From: Pseudomonas nabeulensis
Lineage (GTDB): Bacteria > Pseudomonadota > Gammaproteobacteria > Pseudomonadales > Pseudomonadaceae
Direction: 5' to 3'
Length of the DNA stretch: 42,525 nt
NCBI RefSeq assembly: GCF_004682045.1
Contig: NZ_QUZT01000062.1
Location: 1 to 42,525, forward strand
The position numbers and the translations under genes are program-made. The notes below the pieces were generated by a model, which was not told the DNA's origin, made no database searches, and was given only the letters and a program-made list of their open reading frames with translations. Shown piece after piece: positions 17,314 to 25,521 of the stretch (the stretch's first letter is position 1; every line of letters begins with the position of its first letter).

Positions 17314-18279
17314 ATGCCCATCGTCGCCAAACCCTATGACCTGATAGATCAGCCCGCTCCGGTTCGCCAGGCGCGCGTCGCCACACCGATCAAGGCCCTG
17401 CAAGTGGTGCCCGCACGGCACCCCTGGCGCTGGGCCGGGTCGATCTTTGCCGCGCTGGTGTTGTTGACCATCGTGCATTCCCTGGCCACCAACCCGCGCT
17501 GGGAGTGGGGCGTGTTCGGCCAATGGTTCTTCTCGCCCTCGGTACTTCGCGGCCTGGGCCAGACGCTGTTGCTGACCTTGCTGAGCACCGTGTTCAGCAT
17601 GATCCTCGGCACGGCACTGGCATTGGCGCGGCTATCGGGCTCGCCACTGCTGGCGGCGTTGGCCTGGGGCTATATCTGGTTTTTCCGCTCGATGCCGGCG
17701 CTGCTCGTGCTGATCATCCTCTACAACTTTGCCTACCTGTATGACCACATCGTGCTCGGCGTGCCGTTCACCTCGGTGGTGTTCGCCGAATGGTCCACCG
17801 TGGATGTGCTCAGCCAGTTCACCGTGGCGGTGCTGGGCTTGAGCCTGATGCAAGCGGCGTACGCAGCGGAGATCATTCGCGGTGGCCTGATCGGGGTTGA
17901 TGCCGGCCAGCATGAAGCGGCGGCGGCCTTGGGATTGCCAGCCTCACGACGGATCTTCCGCATCATCCTGCCCCAGGCATTGCGCTCGATCTTGCCGTCG
18001 GGTTTCAACGAAATCATCGGCCTGGTCAAAGGCACCTCCATCGTCTACGTGCTGGCCTTGCCGGAGCTGTTCTACACCGTGCAGGTCATCTACAACCGCA
18101 CCCAGGCGGTGATCCCGCTGCTGATCGTGGCGACGGTCTGGTATTTGATCATCACCACCGTGCTGACCAGCGCCCAGTATTACGTCGAACGCTACTTCGC
18201 CCGTGGCACTGCGCGGGTACTGCCGCCCACACCGTTGCAACGCATTCGCGGCTGGATCAAGGAGAAGACCCATGGCTGA
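17314..18279 (+). CDS. Amino-acid-type ABC transporter permease
   Basis: Inner-membrane permease of 321 aa in the HisM/GlnP family. About 60 N-terminal residues with one membrane segment precede the transport domain, which starts near QTLLLTLLSTVFSMILG. The EAA coupling motif is EAAAALGLPASRRIFRIILPQAL. It follows the receptor by 16 bp with GAGGAA as ribosome site and overlaps the ATPase gene by 8 bp. Only one permease gene is present, so it probably works as a homodimer. Such three-gene sets (permease, ATPase, binding protein) take up polar amino acids or amino-acid-like sulfur compounds such as cystine in other bacteria. The actual substrate cannot be read from the sequence. Confidence 0.92.
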   Translation: MPIVAKPYDLIDQPAPVRQARVATPIKALQVVPARHPWRWAGSIFAALVLLTIVHSLATNPRWEWGVFGQWFFSPSVLRGLGQTLLLTLLSTVFSMILGTALALARLSGSPLLAALAWGYIWFFRSMPALLVLIILYNFAYLYDHIVLGVPFTSVVFAEWSTVDVLSQFTVAVLGLSLMQAAYAAEIIRGGLIGVDAGQHEAAAALGLPASRRIFRIILPQALRSILPSGFNEIIGLVKGTSIVYVLALPELFYTVQVIYNRTQAVIPLLIVATVWYLIITTVLTSAQYYVERYFARGTARVLPPTPLQRIRGWIKEKTHG

Positions 18280-19045
18280 AGCCCGCGCCGGACGCATCCA
18301 GATCCAGGGCGTGGGCAAGCGCTTTGGCAACCAACAGGTGTTGAAAGACATCGACCTGACCATCGATCCCGGCAAGGTCACGGTGATTCTCGGGCCATCG
18401 GGCTCGGGCAAGTCGACCTTGCTGCGCACCATCAATCACCTGGAAAAGATCGACAGCGGGCATATCACTATCGACGGCGAATACGTCGGCTACCGCCGCA
18501 AGGGTGACCTGCTCTACGAACTGAAAGAGCGCGAGATTCTCAAGCGCCGCATCGACGTCGGCTTCGTGTTCCAGAACTTCAACCTGTTCCCGCACCTCAC
18601 CGCCTGGGAAAACATCGCCGAAGCGCCCCTGGCCCACAAGCGCTGGGGCAAGGCCGAAGCCCACACCAAGGCCGCCGAATTGCTGGCCAAGGTTGGCCTG
18701 GCGGACAAGGCAGACGCCTACCCACGCCAGCTCTCCGGGGGCCAGCAACAGCGCGTCGCCATTGCCCGCGCCCTGGCGCTGGACCCCAAAGTGCTGCTGT
18801 TCGACGAACCCACCTCGGCCCTCGACCCGGAATTGGTGGGCGAAGTCCTCGACGTGATCAAGGGCCTGACCCAACTGGGCGTGACCCTGGTGATCGTCAC
18901 CCACGAAATCGGCTTTGCCCGCGAAGTCGCCGACCACGTGGTGTTCCTCTGCGACGGCCAGTTGATCGAAGAAGGCCCGCCTGAACAGATGTTCCGCCAA
19001 CCCCGACACCCCCGCACCGTGGCCTTTCTCGGCAAGGTGCTTTAG
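18272..19045 (+). CDS. Amino-acid-type ABC transporter ATP-binding protein
   Basis: ATPase subunit of 257 aa. Start ATG 18272 has GGAG 8 bp upstream and overlaps the permease stop. Walker A GPSGSGKST (41-49), Q-loop FQNFNLFPH (100-108), signature LSGGQQQR (154-161) and Walker B VLLFDEPTSALDP (174-186) are all intact. The sequence fits the GlnQ/HisP group. An insertion of about 15 residues around 72-90 (YRRKGDLLYELKERE) between Walker A and the Q-loop is a little longer than in GlnQ and resembles the HisP-like subgroup. It works with the permease upstream and the binding protein 18 bp downstream. Confidence 0.95.
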   Translation: MAEARAGRIQIQGVGKRFGNQQVLKDIDLTIDPGKVTVILGPSGSGKSTLLRTINHLEKIDSGHITIDGEYVGYRRKGDLLYELKEREILKRRIDVGFVFQNFNLFPHLTAWENIAEAPLAHKRWGKAEAHTKAAELLAKVGLADKADAYPRQLSGGQQQRVAIARALALDPKVLLFDEPTSALDPELVGEVLDVIKGLTQLGVTLVIVTHEIGFAREVADHVVFLCDGQLIEEGPPEQMFRQPRHPRTVAFLGKVL

Positions 19046-19063
19046 TTCAAGGAGTGACTGCCC

Positions 19064-19987
19064 ATGTTTATCGCTACTGCCCGCGTGGCCCTGCTGGCAC
19101 TTGCCGTCAGCACCGCGCAAAGCGCGTTCGCCGTGCAACAGGTCGACCTCAGCCCCGACCGCGTGCGCATCCATGTGCCGCGTAATGAAGCGGCCATCGC
19201 GCAGATTCCGCCGGGCTTCAAGTTCGCCCAGCCGGGCAAGTTCACCGTGGCCGTGTCCGGTGTCGCCGGGCCGCCCCTGGCGCTGTTGGCCAGCGATGAC
19301 AAGACCACCATCGGCAGCGAGGCCGACACGGCGCAGCTGGTCGCCGACAGCCTGGGCCTGCAACTCAACGTGGTGCAGACCAGTTGGGAAGATTGGCCGC
19401 TGGGCGTCAGCTCGGGCAAATACGACGCGGTGATCAGCAACGTCACCGTCACCGAGGCGCGCAAGAAGCGCTTCGACTTCGCCACCTATCGCCAGGATGT
19501 GCTCGGGTTCTACGTGAAGAGCACCAGCAAGATCACCGAGATCAAACAGGCGGCGGACATCGCCGGGTTGAAGATCATTGTCGGCTCCGGCACCAACCAG
19601 GAAAAAGTCCTGTTGGCCTGGAACGAGGCCAACGAAAAGGCCGGCATCAAGCCCGCACTGTTGCAGTACTTCGACGACCAGGCTGCCGCGCAACTGGCGG
19701 TGCAATCCGGACGCAGTGATGCGCTGTTCGGTCCCAACTCGGTGTACGCCTATTCGGCGGCCATCACCGGCGGCATCAAGCGCGTCGGCACCGTCAACGG
19801 CGGCTGGCCGTTGCAGGCGGACATTGCCGTGACCACGCGCAGAGACAACGGCCTGGTCAAGCCGATCCACACCGCTCTCGAAACCGTGATTGCCGGCGGC
19901 CAATACGAACAGGTGCTGCAACGCTGGGGCCTGGACGTGGAACGCGTCGACAAGTCGCTGATCAACCCACCGGGCCTGCCGGATTAA
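19064..19987 (+). CDS. Periplasmic amino-acid-type substrate-binding protein
   Basis: Solute-binding protein of 307 aa, family 3 (PBPb). AAGGAG precedes ATG 19064. The signal peptide ends near SAFA/V (residue 23). About 40 extra N-terminal residues precede the first lobe (FTVAVSG). The family signature around the hinge is visible as GVSSGKYDAVISNVTVTEARKKRFDFATY, and the later lobe has LKIIVGSGTNQEKVL. The substrate is unknown. The downstream FAD oxidase and RidA suggest the ligand carries an oxidisable amine. It is 12 bp from the oxidase gene. Confidence 0.93.
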   Translation: MFIATARVALLALAVSTAQSAFAVQQVDLSPDRVRIHVPRNEAAIAQIPPGFKFAQPGKFTVAVSGVAGPPLALLASDDKTTIGSEADTAQLVADSLGLQLNVVQTSWEDWPLGVSSGKYDAVISNVTVTEARKKRFDFATYRQDVLGFYVKSTSKITEIKQAADIAGLKIIVGSGTNQEKVLLAWNEANEKAGIKPALLQYFDDQAAAQLAVQSGRSDALFGPNSVYAYSAAITGGIKRVGTVNGGWPLQADIAVTTRRDNGLVKPIHTALETVIAGGQYEQVLQRWGLDVERVDKSLINPPGLPD

Positions 19988-19999
19988 GGAGCGTCACCC

Positions 20000-21583
20000 A
20001 TGGGACTGACACGACGTGAAGCGCTGTCGAGTATCGCAGCGGTAGGGGGCGAACACGCCGTCAAGGACGTGCTGGCGGTGCTGGGCCTGGGGCCTTCGTC
20101 TCACCGCCGCCCGCAACCGTTGAAACTCAAGGAGGGCCTGGGGCAGGGCACCCGCGTGCTGGTGCTGGGCGCCGGGATTGCCGGGTTGGTCACGGCCCTG
20201 GAACTGAGCCGAGCCGGGTTTGAGGTGCAGGTACTGGAGGCGCGCGAACGGGTCGGCGGGCGCACCTGGACGATTCGCAACGGCGACCGCGTGGACTACA
20301 AGGATGGCCGCACGCAGACCGCCGCGTTCGACCAAGGCCACTACTTCAACGCAGGCCCGGCGCGGATTCCCAGCCAGCACCGCACCATCCTCGACTATTG
20401 CAGTGAGCTGGGGGTGCCGCTGGAAGTGCTGGTCAACAGCAGCCATGGCGCCCAGGTGCGGCCAGATGTGAACAAACCGGCGTTCAGCGTCGGCCAGGCG
20501 ATCAACGATGCACGCGGGCAGGTGTCCGGCTTGCTGGCCAAGGCCGTGCAACGCGATGCCCTCGACGATGTACTGAGCGGTGAAGAGCGCACGCGGTTGC
20601 TGGCGTTTTTGCAGGTGTACGGCGACCTGTCGCAAGAGCTGGCCTTCGAGGGCACGATTCGTTCGGGGCATCTGGAATCACCGGCTCATCCTGGCGCATT
20701 ACCCGCCAGCCGCAGCCCGTTGTCGCTGGACCAACTGCTGCATCCAGAGCTGTGGGGGGCATTGCTGCACACCGAGTTCCCGGAGTTTTCCGCCACCATG
20801 TTCCAGCCAGTGGGCGGCATGGACCGCATCACCGATGCCTTCTACGGGCGGGTGCGCGACCACGTGCAACTCGGTGCCCAGGTACGGCAGATCCGCCAAT
20901 TGGAAGACGGCGTGGCGGTGACTTATCACGACCAACACAGTGGCCGCGAACAGGTGGTGCGGGCCGACTACCTGATCTCCACCTTGCCATTGCCGCTGCT
21001 GGCCAGGCTCGACACGGATTTCAGCGACCCGATCAAGGCCGCCTTGCTCAGCACCCGCAGCGACCAGGCGACCAAAGTGGCGTGGCAATCGCCGCGCTTC
21101 TGGGAGACCGACTACCGCACCTACGGCGGCCTGTCGTGGATCGAACACCCGGCGCGCCTGCTGTGGTACCCGAGCAACGACCTCAACACCCGCGAAGGCT
21201 TGTTGGTGGCGGGCTACGTGACCGGGGAGGGCGCCGATGTCTTCGGCGCGCAACCGTTCGACCAGCAGTACGCCACCTCCAGGGAAGCCGTGGAGCTGCT
21301 GCACCCCGGTTATTCCCAACACCTGCGCAACCCGCTGGCGGTGTCCTGGGAACAGATCCCCTACAGCGAAGGCCCGTGGCTGCAACGTGAACACTTCCCG
21401 GCGCACGCCAGCGCCCTGCTCGAAGCCGGCCACGGCCGCGTGTACTTCGCCGGCGACGGTCTGGTGCAAAGCGGCGTAGGCATCTGGCAGGAATCGGCGG
21501 CCAACTCGGCGCGCCATGTGGTCGGGCAACTGGCCGAGCGTGTGACCCAACAACGACAGACTGCGGCCCTTGCCGCCTCTTAA
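20000..21583 (+). CDS. FAD-dependent amine / amino acid oxidase
   Basis: Flavin amine oxidase family protein of 527 aa, expected to oxidise an amine or amino acid to the imine with release of H2O2. The FAD-binding dinucleotide motif is VLVLGAGIAG (53-62) with the ribose-binding Glu80 in VLEARERVGGR. The C-terminal FAD segment is VYFAGDGLVQSGVGIWQESAANSA. The N-terminus LTRREALSSIAAVGG resembles a Tat twin-arginine leader but lacks a convincing hydrophobic core, as is seen in some relatives of the L-amino acid oxidase and tryptophan monooxygenase group. AAGGAG precedes the start. RidA follows after 11 bp, which fits an enzyme whose imine or enamine product needs hydrolysis. Whether it is exported is uncertain. 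Confidence 0.9.
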   Translation: MGLTRREALSSIAAVGGEHAVKDVLAVLGLGPSSHRRPQPLKLKEGLGQGTRVLVLGAGIAGLVTALELSRAGFEVQVLEARERVGGRTWTIRNGDRVDYKDGRTQTAAFDQGHYFNAGPARIPSQHRTILDYCSELGVPLEVLVNSSHGAQVRPDVNKPAFSVGQAINDARGQVSGLLAKAVQRDALDDVLSGEERTRLLAFLQVYGDLSQELAFEGTIRSGHLESPAHPGALPASRSPLSLDQLLHPELWGALLHTEFPEFSATMFQPVGGMDRITDAFYGRVRDHVQLGAQVRQIRQLEDGVAVTYHDQHSGREQVVRADYLISTLPLPLLARLDTDFSDPIKAALLSTRSDQATKVAWQSPRFWETDYRTYGGLSWIEHPARLLWYPSNDLNTREGLLVAGYVTGEGADVFGAQPFDQQYATSREAVELLHPGYSQHLRNPLAVSWEQIPYSEGPWLQREHFPAHASALLEAGHGRVYFAGDGLVQSGVGIWQESAANSARHVVGQLAERVTQQRQTAALAAS

Positions 21584-21594
21584 GGAGCTTCATC

Positions 21595-22029
21595 ATGAGC
21601 GATAGCATTCAACGCACCAGCGTCGGCAACTTCCCGATCTCCCAGACCGTCACCGTGCCGGCCTCCGCCAGCCTGGTTTTTGTCAGCGGCACCTTGCCCG
21701 ACCTGCACGACGCCAACGCCCCGGCGGGTACGCCGGCGGCCTATGGCACTACCGAGGTGCAGACGGTGTCGGTGTTCAACAAGCTCCGCCAGATCCTGCG
21801 CCAGCAAGACCTGGACCTGGGGGATATCGTGCAGTTGCGGGTGTTTTTGGTGGGCGCGGAAGAGACCGGCGGCAAGCTGGATTTTGCCGGGTTGCAGGCG
21901 GGGTATACGCAGTTCTTCGGCACGCCTGAGCAACCCAACAAACCGGCGCGGACGGCGTTGCAGGTTGTAGCGCTGCCGTTGCCCGGCGCCTTGATCGAAG
22001 TCGAAGCCATCGCCGCCAGAACTGACTGA
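21595..22029 (+). CDS. RidA-family imine/enamine deaminase
   Basis: RidA/YjgF/Rid-family protein of 144 aa, trimeric and cytoplasmic in known members. It hydrolyses reactive imines and enamines to the keto acid and ammonia. The catalytic Arg is present in PARTALQV (Arg119, matching Arg105 of RidA), and the conserved Glu lies in IEVEAIA (Glu137, matching Glu120). AAGGAG lies upstream of ATG 21595. Placed directly behind an FAD amine oxidase, it probably clears that enzyme's imine product. The N-terminal SVGNFPISQTVTV and about 15 extra residues in the first third suggest a Rid subfamily other than the housekeeping RidA. Confidence 0.9.
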   Translation: MSDSIQRTSVGNFPISQTVTVPASASLVFVSGTLPDLHDANAPAGTPAAYGTTEVQTVSVFNKLRQILRQQDLDLGDIVQLRVFLVGAEETGGKLDFAGLQAGYTQFFGTPEQPNKPARTALQVVALPLPGALIEVEAIAARTD

Positions 22030-22044
22030 CAAACTCGGTCAAAA

Positions 22045-22133
22045 TGTGGGAGGGGGCTTGCTCCCGATAGCGGTGTATCAGCAGCAAATTTATTAGCTGA
22101 CACTCCCTCATCGGGAGCAAGCCCCCTCCCACA
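22045..22133. repeat. Inverted REP pair (GCTTGCTCCCGAT variant)
   Basis: The arms TGTGGGAGGGGGCTTGCTCC and the complement GGGAGCAAGCCCCCTCCCACA face each other. Both arms carry the same change (C to T on one side, G to A on the other), so pairing is kept by a compensatory substitution. It separates ridA from the monooxygenase gene and could tune their relative expression. Confidence 0.9.
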
Positions 22134-22183
22134 TTTTTGATCCGGTTCCTCCAGTGATTTCCATCTATTTCAGGAGAACTCCC

Positions 22184-23536
22184 ATGCCAACCTCACCCCG
22201 CCAGCTCAAATTCGGCGCCATCCTCACCGGCGTCGGCACCGCGCAAAACGAATGGCTGCACCCGCAGATCCCCGGCAATGCCAGCGTGGACATCAACTGG
22301 TATCGCGCACAGGCCCAACAGGCCGAAGCCGCCAAGTTCGACCTGGTATTCATCGTCGACAGCCCCTACATCACCCCCGATTCCGCGCCGCACTTTCTCA
22401 ACCGCCTGGAGCCGTTGACATTGCTGTCGGCCATCGCCGGTGCCACGTCGAAAATCGGCCTGGTGGCGACTCTCACCACCTCCTACACCGAACCCTTCAA
22501 CGTGGCGCGCCAGTTCGCCTCGCTGGACCATATCAGCGGTGGCCGCGCCGGTTGGAACGTGGTGACCACAGGCCTCGAAGGCGCCGCCGGCAACTTCGGG
22601 CTTGAGCAACATATCGACCACACCGACCGCTACCGCCGCGCCGCCGAGCACCTGGATGTGGTGCAAGGCCTGTGGGATTCCTATGAAGACGACGCCTTTG
22701 TGCGCGACAAGCCAAGCAAGGTGTTCCTCGACCCGCAGCGCCAGCATCGGCTTGATCATCAGGGCGAGTTTTTCTCGGTAACCGGCCCGTTGAATATCGA
22801 GCGTTCAGCCCAGGGCCAGCCGGTGATTTTCCAGGCGGGGATTTCCGAGTCCGGGCGCGGTCTGGCGGCGAAGTATGCCGAGGGGATTTTTGCCGGTGTC
22901 GGCAATTTCGAAGATGCCCAGGCGTACTACCGCGATATCAAGCAACGCACGGCGGCTGCGGGGCGTAACCCTGATCACGTGACCATTCTGCCGGGCATTT
23001 CACCGATCATTGCCGACACCGATGAACAGGCCCAGGCCATCGACCGTGAGCGCAATGGCGAGCTGGATCTGACCAAGGCATTGGTGCAGTTGGGGCGGCC
23101 GTTCAACTACCACGATTTCAGCCAGTACCCACTGGACGAACCTTTCCCTGAACTGGGTGATCTGGGCAGCAACGGCTATCGCGGGCATGCCGAGAACATC
23201 AAGCAAGTGGCCCGCGACCAGGGCCTGACCTTGCGCCAGGCGGCGTTGCGTTTTGCCAAGCCGTTCTCCAGTTTCGTCGGCTCGCCAAAAACGGTGGCGG
23301 ATGAGATTGAGCGCTGGTTTGTCGAGGGCGCGGTGGATGGGTTCAACATTCACGTCGGTGCGCCGGAGGACTTTGCACGCTTTACCGAGCAAGTGCTGCC
23401 GTTGCTGCGTGAACGCGGGTTGTTCCGCAGCGAGTACAGCCACAGCACGTTGCGTGGGCACTTGGGGTTGCCGGTGCCGGTTAATCGCCATACCGCTGCG
23501 CGTGAGGTTGCGCCTTTGCAAGGGGTTAGTGCATAG
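22184..23536 (+). CDS. NtaA/SnaA/DszA-family flavin monooxygenase
   Basis: Luciferase-like FMNH2-dependent monooxygenase of 450 aa in the nitrilotriacetate/DszA group. I start at ATG 22184 (MPTSPRQLKFGA) because CAGGAGA precedes it; an upstream ATG at 22154 has no ribosome site. Family motifs are EPLTLLSAIAGATSKIGL, ARQFASLDHISGGRAGWNVVT and the HTDRYRRAAEHLDVVQGLWDS segment. Enzymes of this group break C-N or C-S bonds; examples are NtaA, DszA and the Bacillus YxeK/CmoJ enzymes that act on S-modified cysteines beside amino-acid ABC transporters. The same transporter-plus-monooxygenase pairing is seen here. The FMN reductase partner is not in the window. Confidence 0.92.
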   Translation: MPTSPRQLKFGAILTGVGTAQNEWLHPQIPGNASVDINWYRAQAQQAEAAKFDLVFIVDSPYITPDSAPHFLNRLEPLTLLSAIAGATSKIGLVATLTTSYTEPFNVARQFASLDHISGGRAGWNVVTTGLEGAAGNFGLEQHIDHTDRYRRAAEHLDVVQGLWDSYEDDAFVRDKPSKVFLDPQRQHRLDHQGEFFSVTGPLNIERSAQGQPVIFQAGISESGRGLAAKYAEGIFAGVGNFEDAQAYYRDIKQRTAAAGRNPDHVTILPGISPIIADTDEQAQAIDRERNGELDLTKALVQLGRPFNYHDFSQYPLDEPFPELGDLGSNGYRGHAENIKQVARDQGLTLRQAALRFAKPFSSFVGSPKTVADEIERWFVEGAVDGFNIHVGAPEDFARFTEQVLPLLRERGLFRSEYSHSTLRGHLGLPVPVNRHTAAREVAPLQGVSA

Positions 23537-23626
23537 GTGCCGAGGTGTGAGTACAGGCCCCACCACTCACCCGCTGGTCAACCCCCCCATCCTGCCGTAC
23601 CATTTGCGCCCCTCGCAGTGACGCGA

Positions 23627-23675
23627 GGCACAGCGCCAGGAGGGCATTCACATGCTTGTCCTGTGCCGCTTTTTT
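23627..23675 (+). terminator. Possible weak intrinsic terminator
   Basis: GGCACAG (23627-23633) pairs with CTGTGCC (23661-23667), and GCTTTTTT follows. The 27-nt loop is large for a terminator. An additional hairpin CCTCGC/GCGAGG (23611-23628) overlaps its left arm, so the two structures exclude each other. It lies between the monooxygenase and the lipoprotein operon and might end the upstream transcript. Confidence 0.3.
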
Positions 23676-23698
23676 AAAGCCAGCACTCAGGATCGAAC

Positions 23699-24331
23699 AT
23701 GTCTCGCTTTTCCAGGCCCCTGGCCTTGTTGCTTATGGCCGCCGCCTTGACCGGCTGCGGCACCCAGCCCGCCGCCGTGGTCAGCGAACCGCTGCTGCCG
23801 GGCCCGCAGGAGCCGGTGGCGTATCTGGTCGGCTCCATCGGCCCGCAAAGCCTGGCGGCGTCTCCTGCCCCCAACCAACGCCTGTTGTTTCGCAAGCGCG
23901 GCTCGGCCTATGGCGCGGCCGGCGTGTGGGTCGGCATGGGCCGCGAAACACCCCAGGACGTGAAGGACGCCACCGGCGCCGCCAGCGTGTTCGTGTTGCC
24001 GCTCAAGCCCGGGGACTACGAGTTCTACGATTTCCAGTTCTTCTCCAGCAACTACTCACCCTACATGGGCACCACCTACACCTCGGTGCAGGCGCGAGAG
24101 AAGTTCAACCTGCCGCTGCGCCTGCAACCGGGCAAGGCCTACTACCTCGGTGAATTCCGCTCGTTATGCCTGGGCGGTTCGCTGTGCGCCTTCCGTTGGC
24201 GCGACCAGCAGGCGCGGGATGAGGCCATCGCGCGCCAGTCCGTTCCCGGCCTGCCGCCGCTAGAGTTGATGCCGCTGGATTACCGCAGCGCCGCCCCCTA
24301 CATCATCGTGCCCCAGGAGGCCCGCCCATGA
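23699..24331 (+). CDS. Lipoprotein of unknown function (210 aa)
   Basis: Predicted lipoprotein: basic N-terminus, hydrophobic core and lipobox LTGC (Cys20), with Gly at +2, which favours the outer membrane. The mature part contains AYLVGSIGPQSL, a GDYEFYDFQF segment and LQPGKAYYLGEF, a pattern of beta-strands common in uncharacterised Pseudomonas lipoproteins. I do not recognise a named family. It is the first of three lipoprotein genes joined by 4-bp overlaps, so they are surely co-translated and probably act together in the cell envelope. No enzymatic motif is visible. Confidence 0.85.
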   Translation: MSRFSRPLALLLMAAALTGCGTQPAAVVSEPLLPGPQEPVAYLVGSIGPQSLAASPAPNQRLLFRKRGSAYGAAGVWVGMGRETPQDVKDATGAASVFVLPLKPGDYEFYDFQFFSSNYSPYMGTTYTSVQAREKFNLPLRLQPGKAYYLGEFRSLCLGGSLCAFRWRDQQARDEAIARQSVPGLPPLELMPLDYRSAAPYIIVPQEARP

Positions 24332-24846
24332 ACCGCCTTATCGCCCTGAGCGCCCTGGCGCTGCTGACGGGTTGCGCCACCAGCAACACCTTGCCCGAAC
24401 GCACCTTGCCCGATGGCCAGGACTACCTCCAGCCGATCCACGTCATGGTGGATGACCCGCTCAACGCTGCGCAGATCCGCAACCAATTGCGCGAAACCGG
24501 CGTATTTCGCAGCGTCGAGACCGGCATGGGCAAACCAGGGGACTACTCGGTACTGGTCCGCTTCAACAGCCAGCGCGAGCTGCCACCGTTCCCGGTGATC
24601 CTGCTGAGCACCGCCACCCTGTTTTTGCTGCCGTTGTCCCAGAGCATCGACACCACCACCGAGTTCGCCGTGCAACAGGACGGCAAACCGTTGAAGCATT
24701 ACAGCTACCGTAACGTCACTCAGAAATACACCTGGCTGCTGGACGGCAGCGGCGGCATGCAGCAAGAAAACATCGGCCGCATCACCCGCGCCTTTGCCCA
24801 GGATGTACAACGCGACGGCCTGCTGCCCAAGGAGCAAGCGCAATGA
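24328..24846 (+). CDS. Lipoprotein of unknown function (172 aa)
   Basis: Lipobox LTGC (Cys16) behind MNRLIALSALAL, followed by Ala-Thr. The mature protein has a repeated theme IRNQLRETGVFRSVE and a hydrophobic stretch PFPVILLSTATLFLLPLSQ near the middle that could contact a membrane. The downstream lipoprotein has the matching elements IQRLRETGAFSFID and VLGALTLLTVPIPYT in the same order, so the two are paralogues from tandem duplication. Function unknown. The ATG overlaps the stop of the upstream gene by 4 bp. Confidence 0.85.
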   Translation: MNRLIALSALALLTGCATSNTLPERTLPDGQDYLQPIHVMVDDPLNAAQIRNQLRETGVFRSVETGMGKPGDYSVLVRFNSQRELPPFPVILLSTATLFLLPLSQSIDTTTEFAVQQDGKPLKHYSYRNVTQKYTWLLDGSGGMQQENIGRITRAFAQDVQRDGLLPKEQAQ

Positions 24847-25349
24847 TCAAACCGACCCTCTTGGCCGCCGTGCTGTTGCTGGCAGGTTGCAGCACCGCCC
24901 TCAAGCCCCTGGACTACAAGGCCGAGCGCGCCTATGTGCCGATGAGCGTGACCATGCCGTCGCCGGCGTCGCGCTTCGACGAACAGAAGCAACGCGAAGT
25001 CATCCAGCGCCTGCGTGAAACCGGTGCGTTCAGCTTTATCGACGGAGGTTTCAGCAAGACCGGCTACAGCCTGCTGGTGGACCAGAGCGGCGGCAAAGGC
25101 GCCGGTGTATTCCCCGCCGTACTCGGCGCGTTGACCCTGCTGACGGTGCCGATCCCCTACACCTACGAGCGCCAGTTGCACGGCTCGCTGTACAAGGACG
25201 GCCAACTGGTCAAGGCCTACGCCTACAAACGTGGCGGCTGGACGGCAACCACCTGGTACATCCCGATGACCGAACCGCGCAGCGAAAGTGAAATGCTCGG
25301 CGAGTTGATGCGCGATCTTGACCGGGATCGGTTGATTCCGTACCAGTGA
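24843..25349 (+). CDS. Lipoprotein of unknown function (168 aa), paralogue of preceding gene
   Basis: Lipobox LAGC (Cys16) behind MIKPTLLAAVLL. The layout matches its neighbour: an LRETGAF segment (about 58-64), then a hydrophobic run AVLGALTLLTVPIPYTYERQL, then a strand with KDGQLVKAYAYKRGGW, which parallels QDGKPLKHYSYRNV in the upstream protein. It ends with ELMRDLDRDRLIPYQ, parallel to FAQDVQRDGLLPKE. It is the last gene of the lipoprotein operon. Two REP pairs separate it from the convergent monooxygenase operon. Confidence 0.85.
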   Translation: MIKPTLLAAVLLLAGCSTALKPLDYKAERAYVPMSVTMPSPASRFDEQKQREVIQRLRETGAFSFIDGGFSKTGYSLLVDQSGGKGAGVFPAVLGALTLLTVPIPYTYERQLHGSLYKDGQLVKAYAYKRGGWTATTWYIPMTEPRSESEMLGELMRDLDRDRLIPYQ

Positions 25350-25371
25350 GTCATGGTGCGCTGGAAACCAA

Positions 25372-25475
25372 TGTGGGAGGGGCGGTGCGACGATTCGACT
25401 TGCCCCCGATGGCGGAGTGTCAGTCAGCTTATCTGTAGCTGACACACTGCAATCGGGGGCAAGCCCCCTCCCACA
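25372..25475. repeat. Inverted REP pair with the 16-bp insertion variant arm
   Basis: The left arm carries the same insertion CGGTGCGACGATTCGA as the element at 13947. The right arm is an ordinary ATCGGGGGCAAGCCC...CCACA. The pair is therefore asymmetric: the insertion would bulge from the stem. It lies between convergent genes. Confidence 0.85.
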
Positions 25476-25521
25476 GGGGATTGGTGGTATGGCTACTTCC
25501 TTATCCTGACGCAATTCCAAA

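Noticed and set aside
18257..19921. 554-codon open frame opposite the ABC ATPase and binding protein
   Set aside because: Both plus-strand genes have complete motifs. This frame is a shadow.
20000..20060. Tat signal peptide on the FAD oxidase
   Set aside because: TRREALSS resembles the twin-arginine motif but no convincing hydrophobic core or cleavage site follows, so I do not call export.
23653..23698. ATG at 23653 as start of a small leader gene or of the first lipoprotein
   Set aside because: It is out of frame with the lipoprotein and gives no recognisable product. The ATG at 23699 gives a perfect lipoprotein signal.
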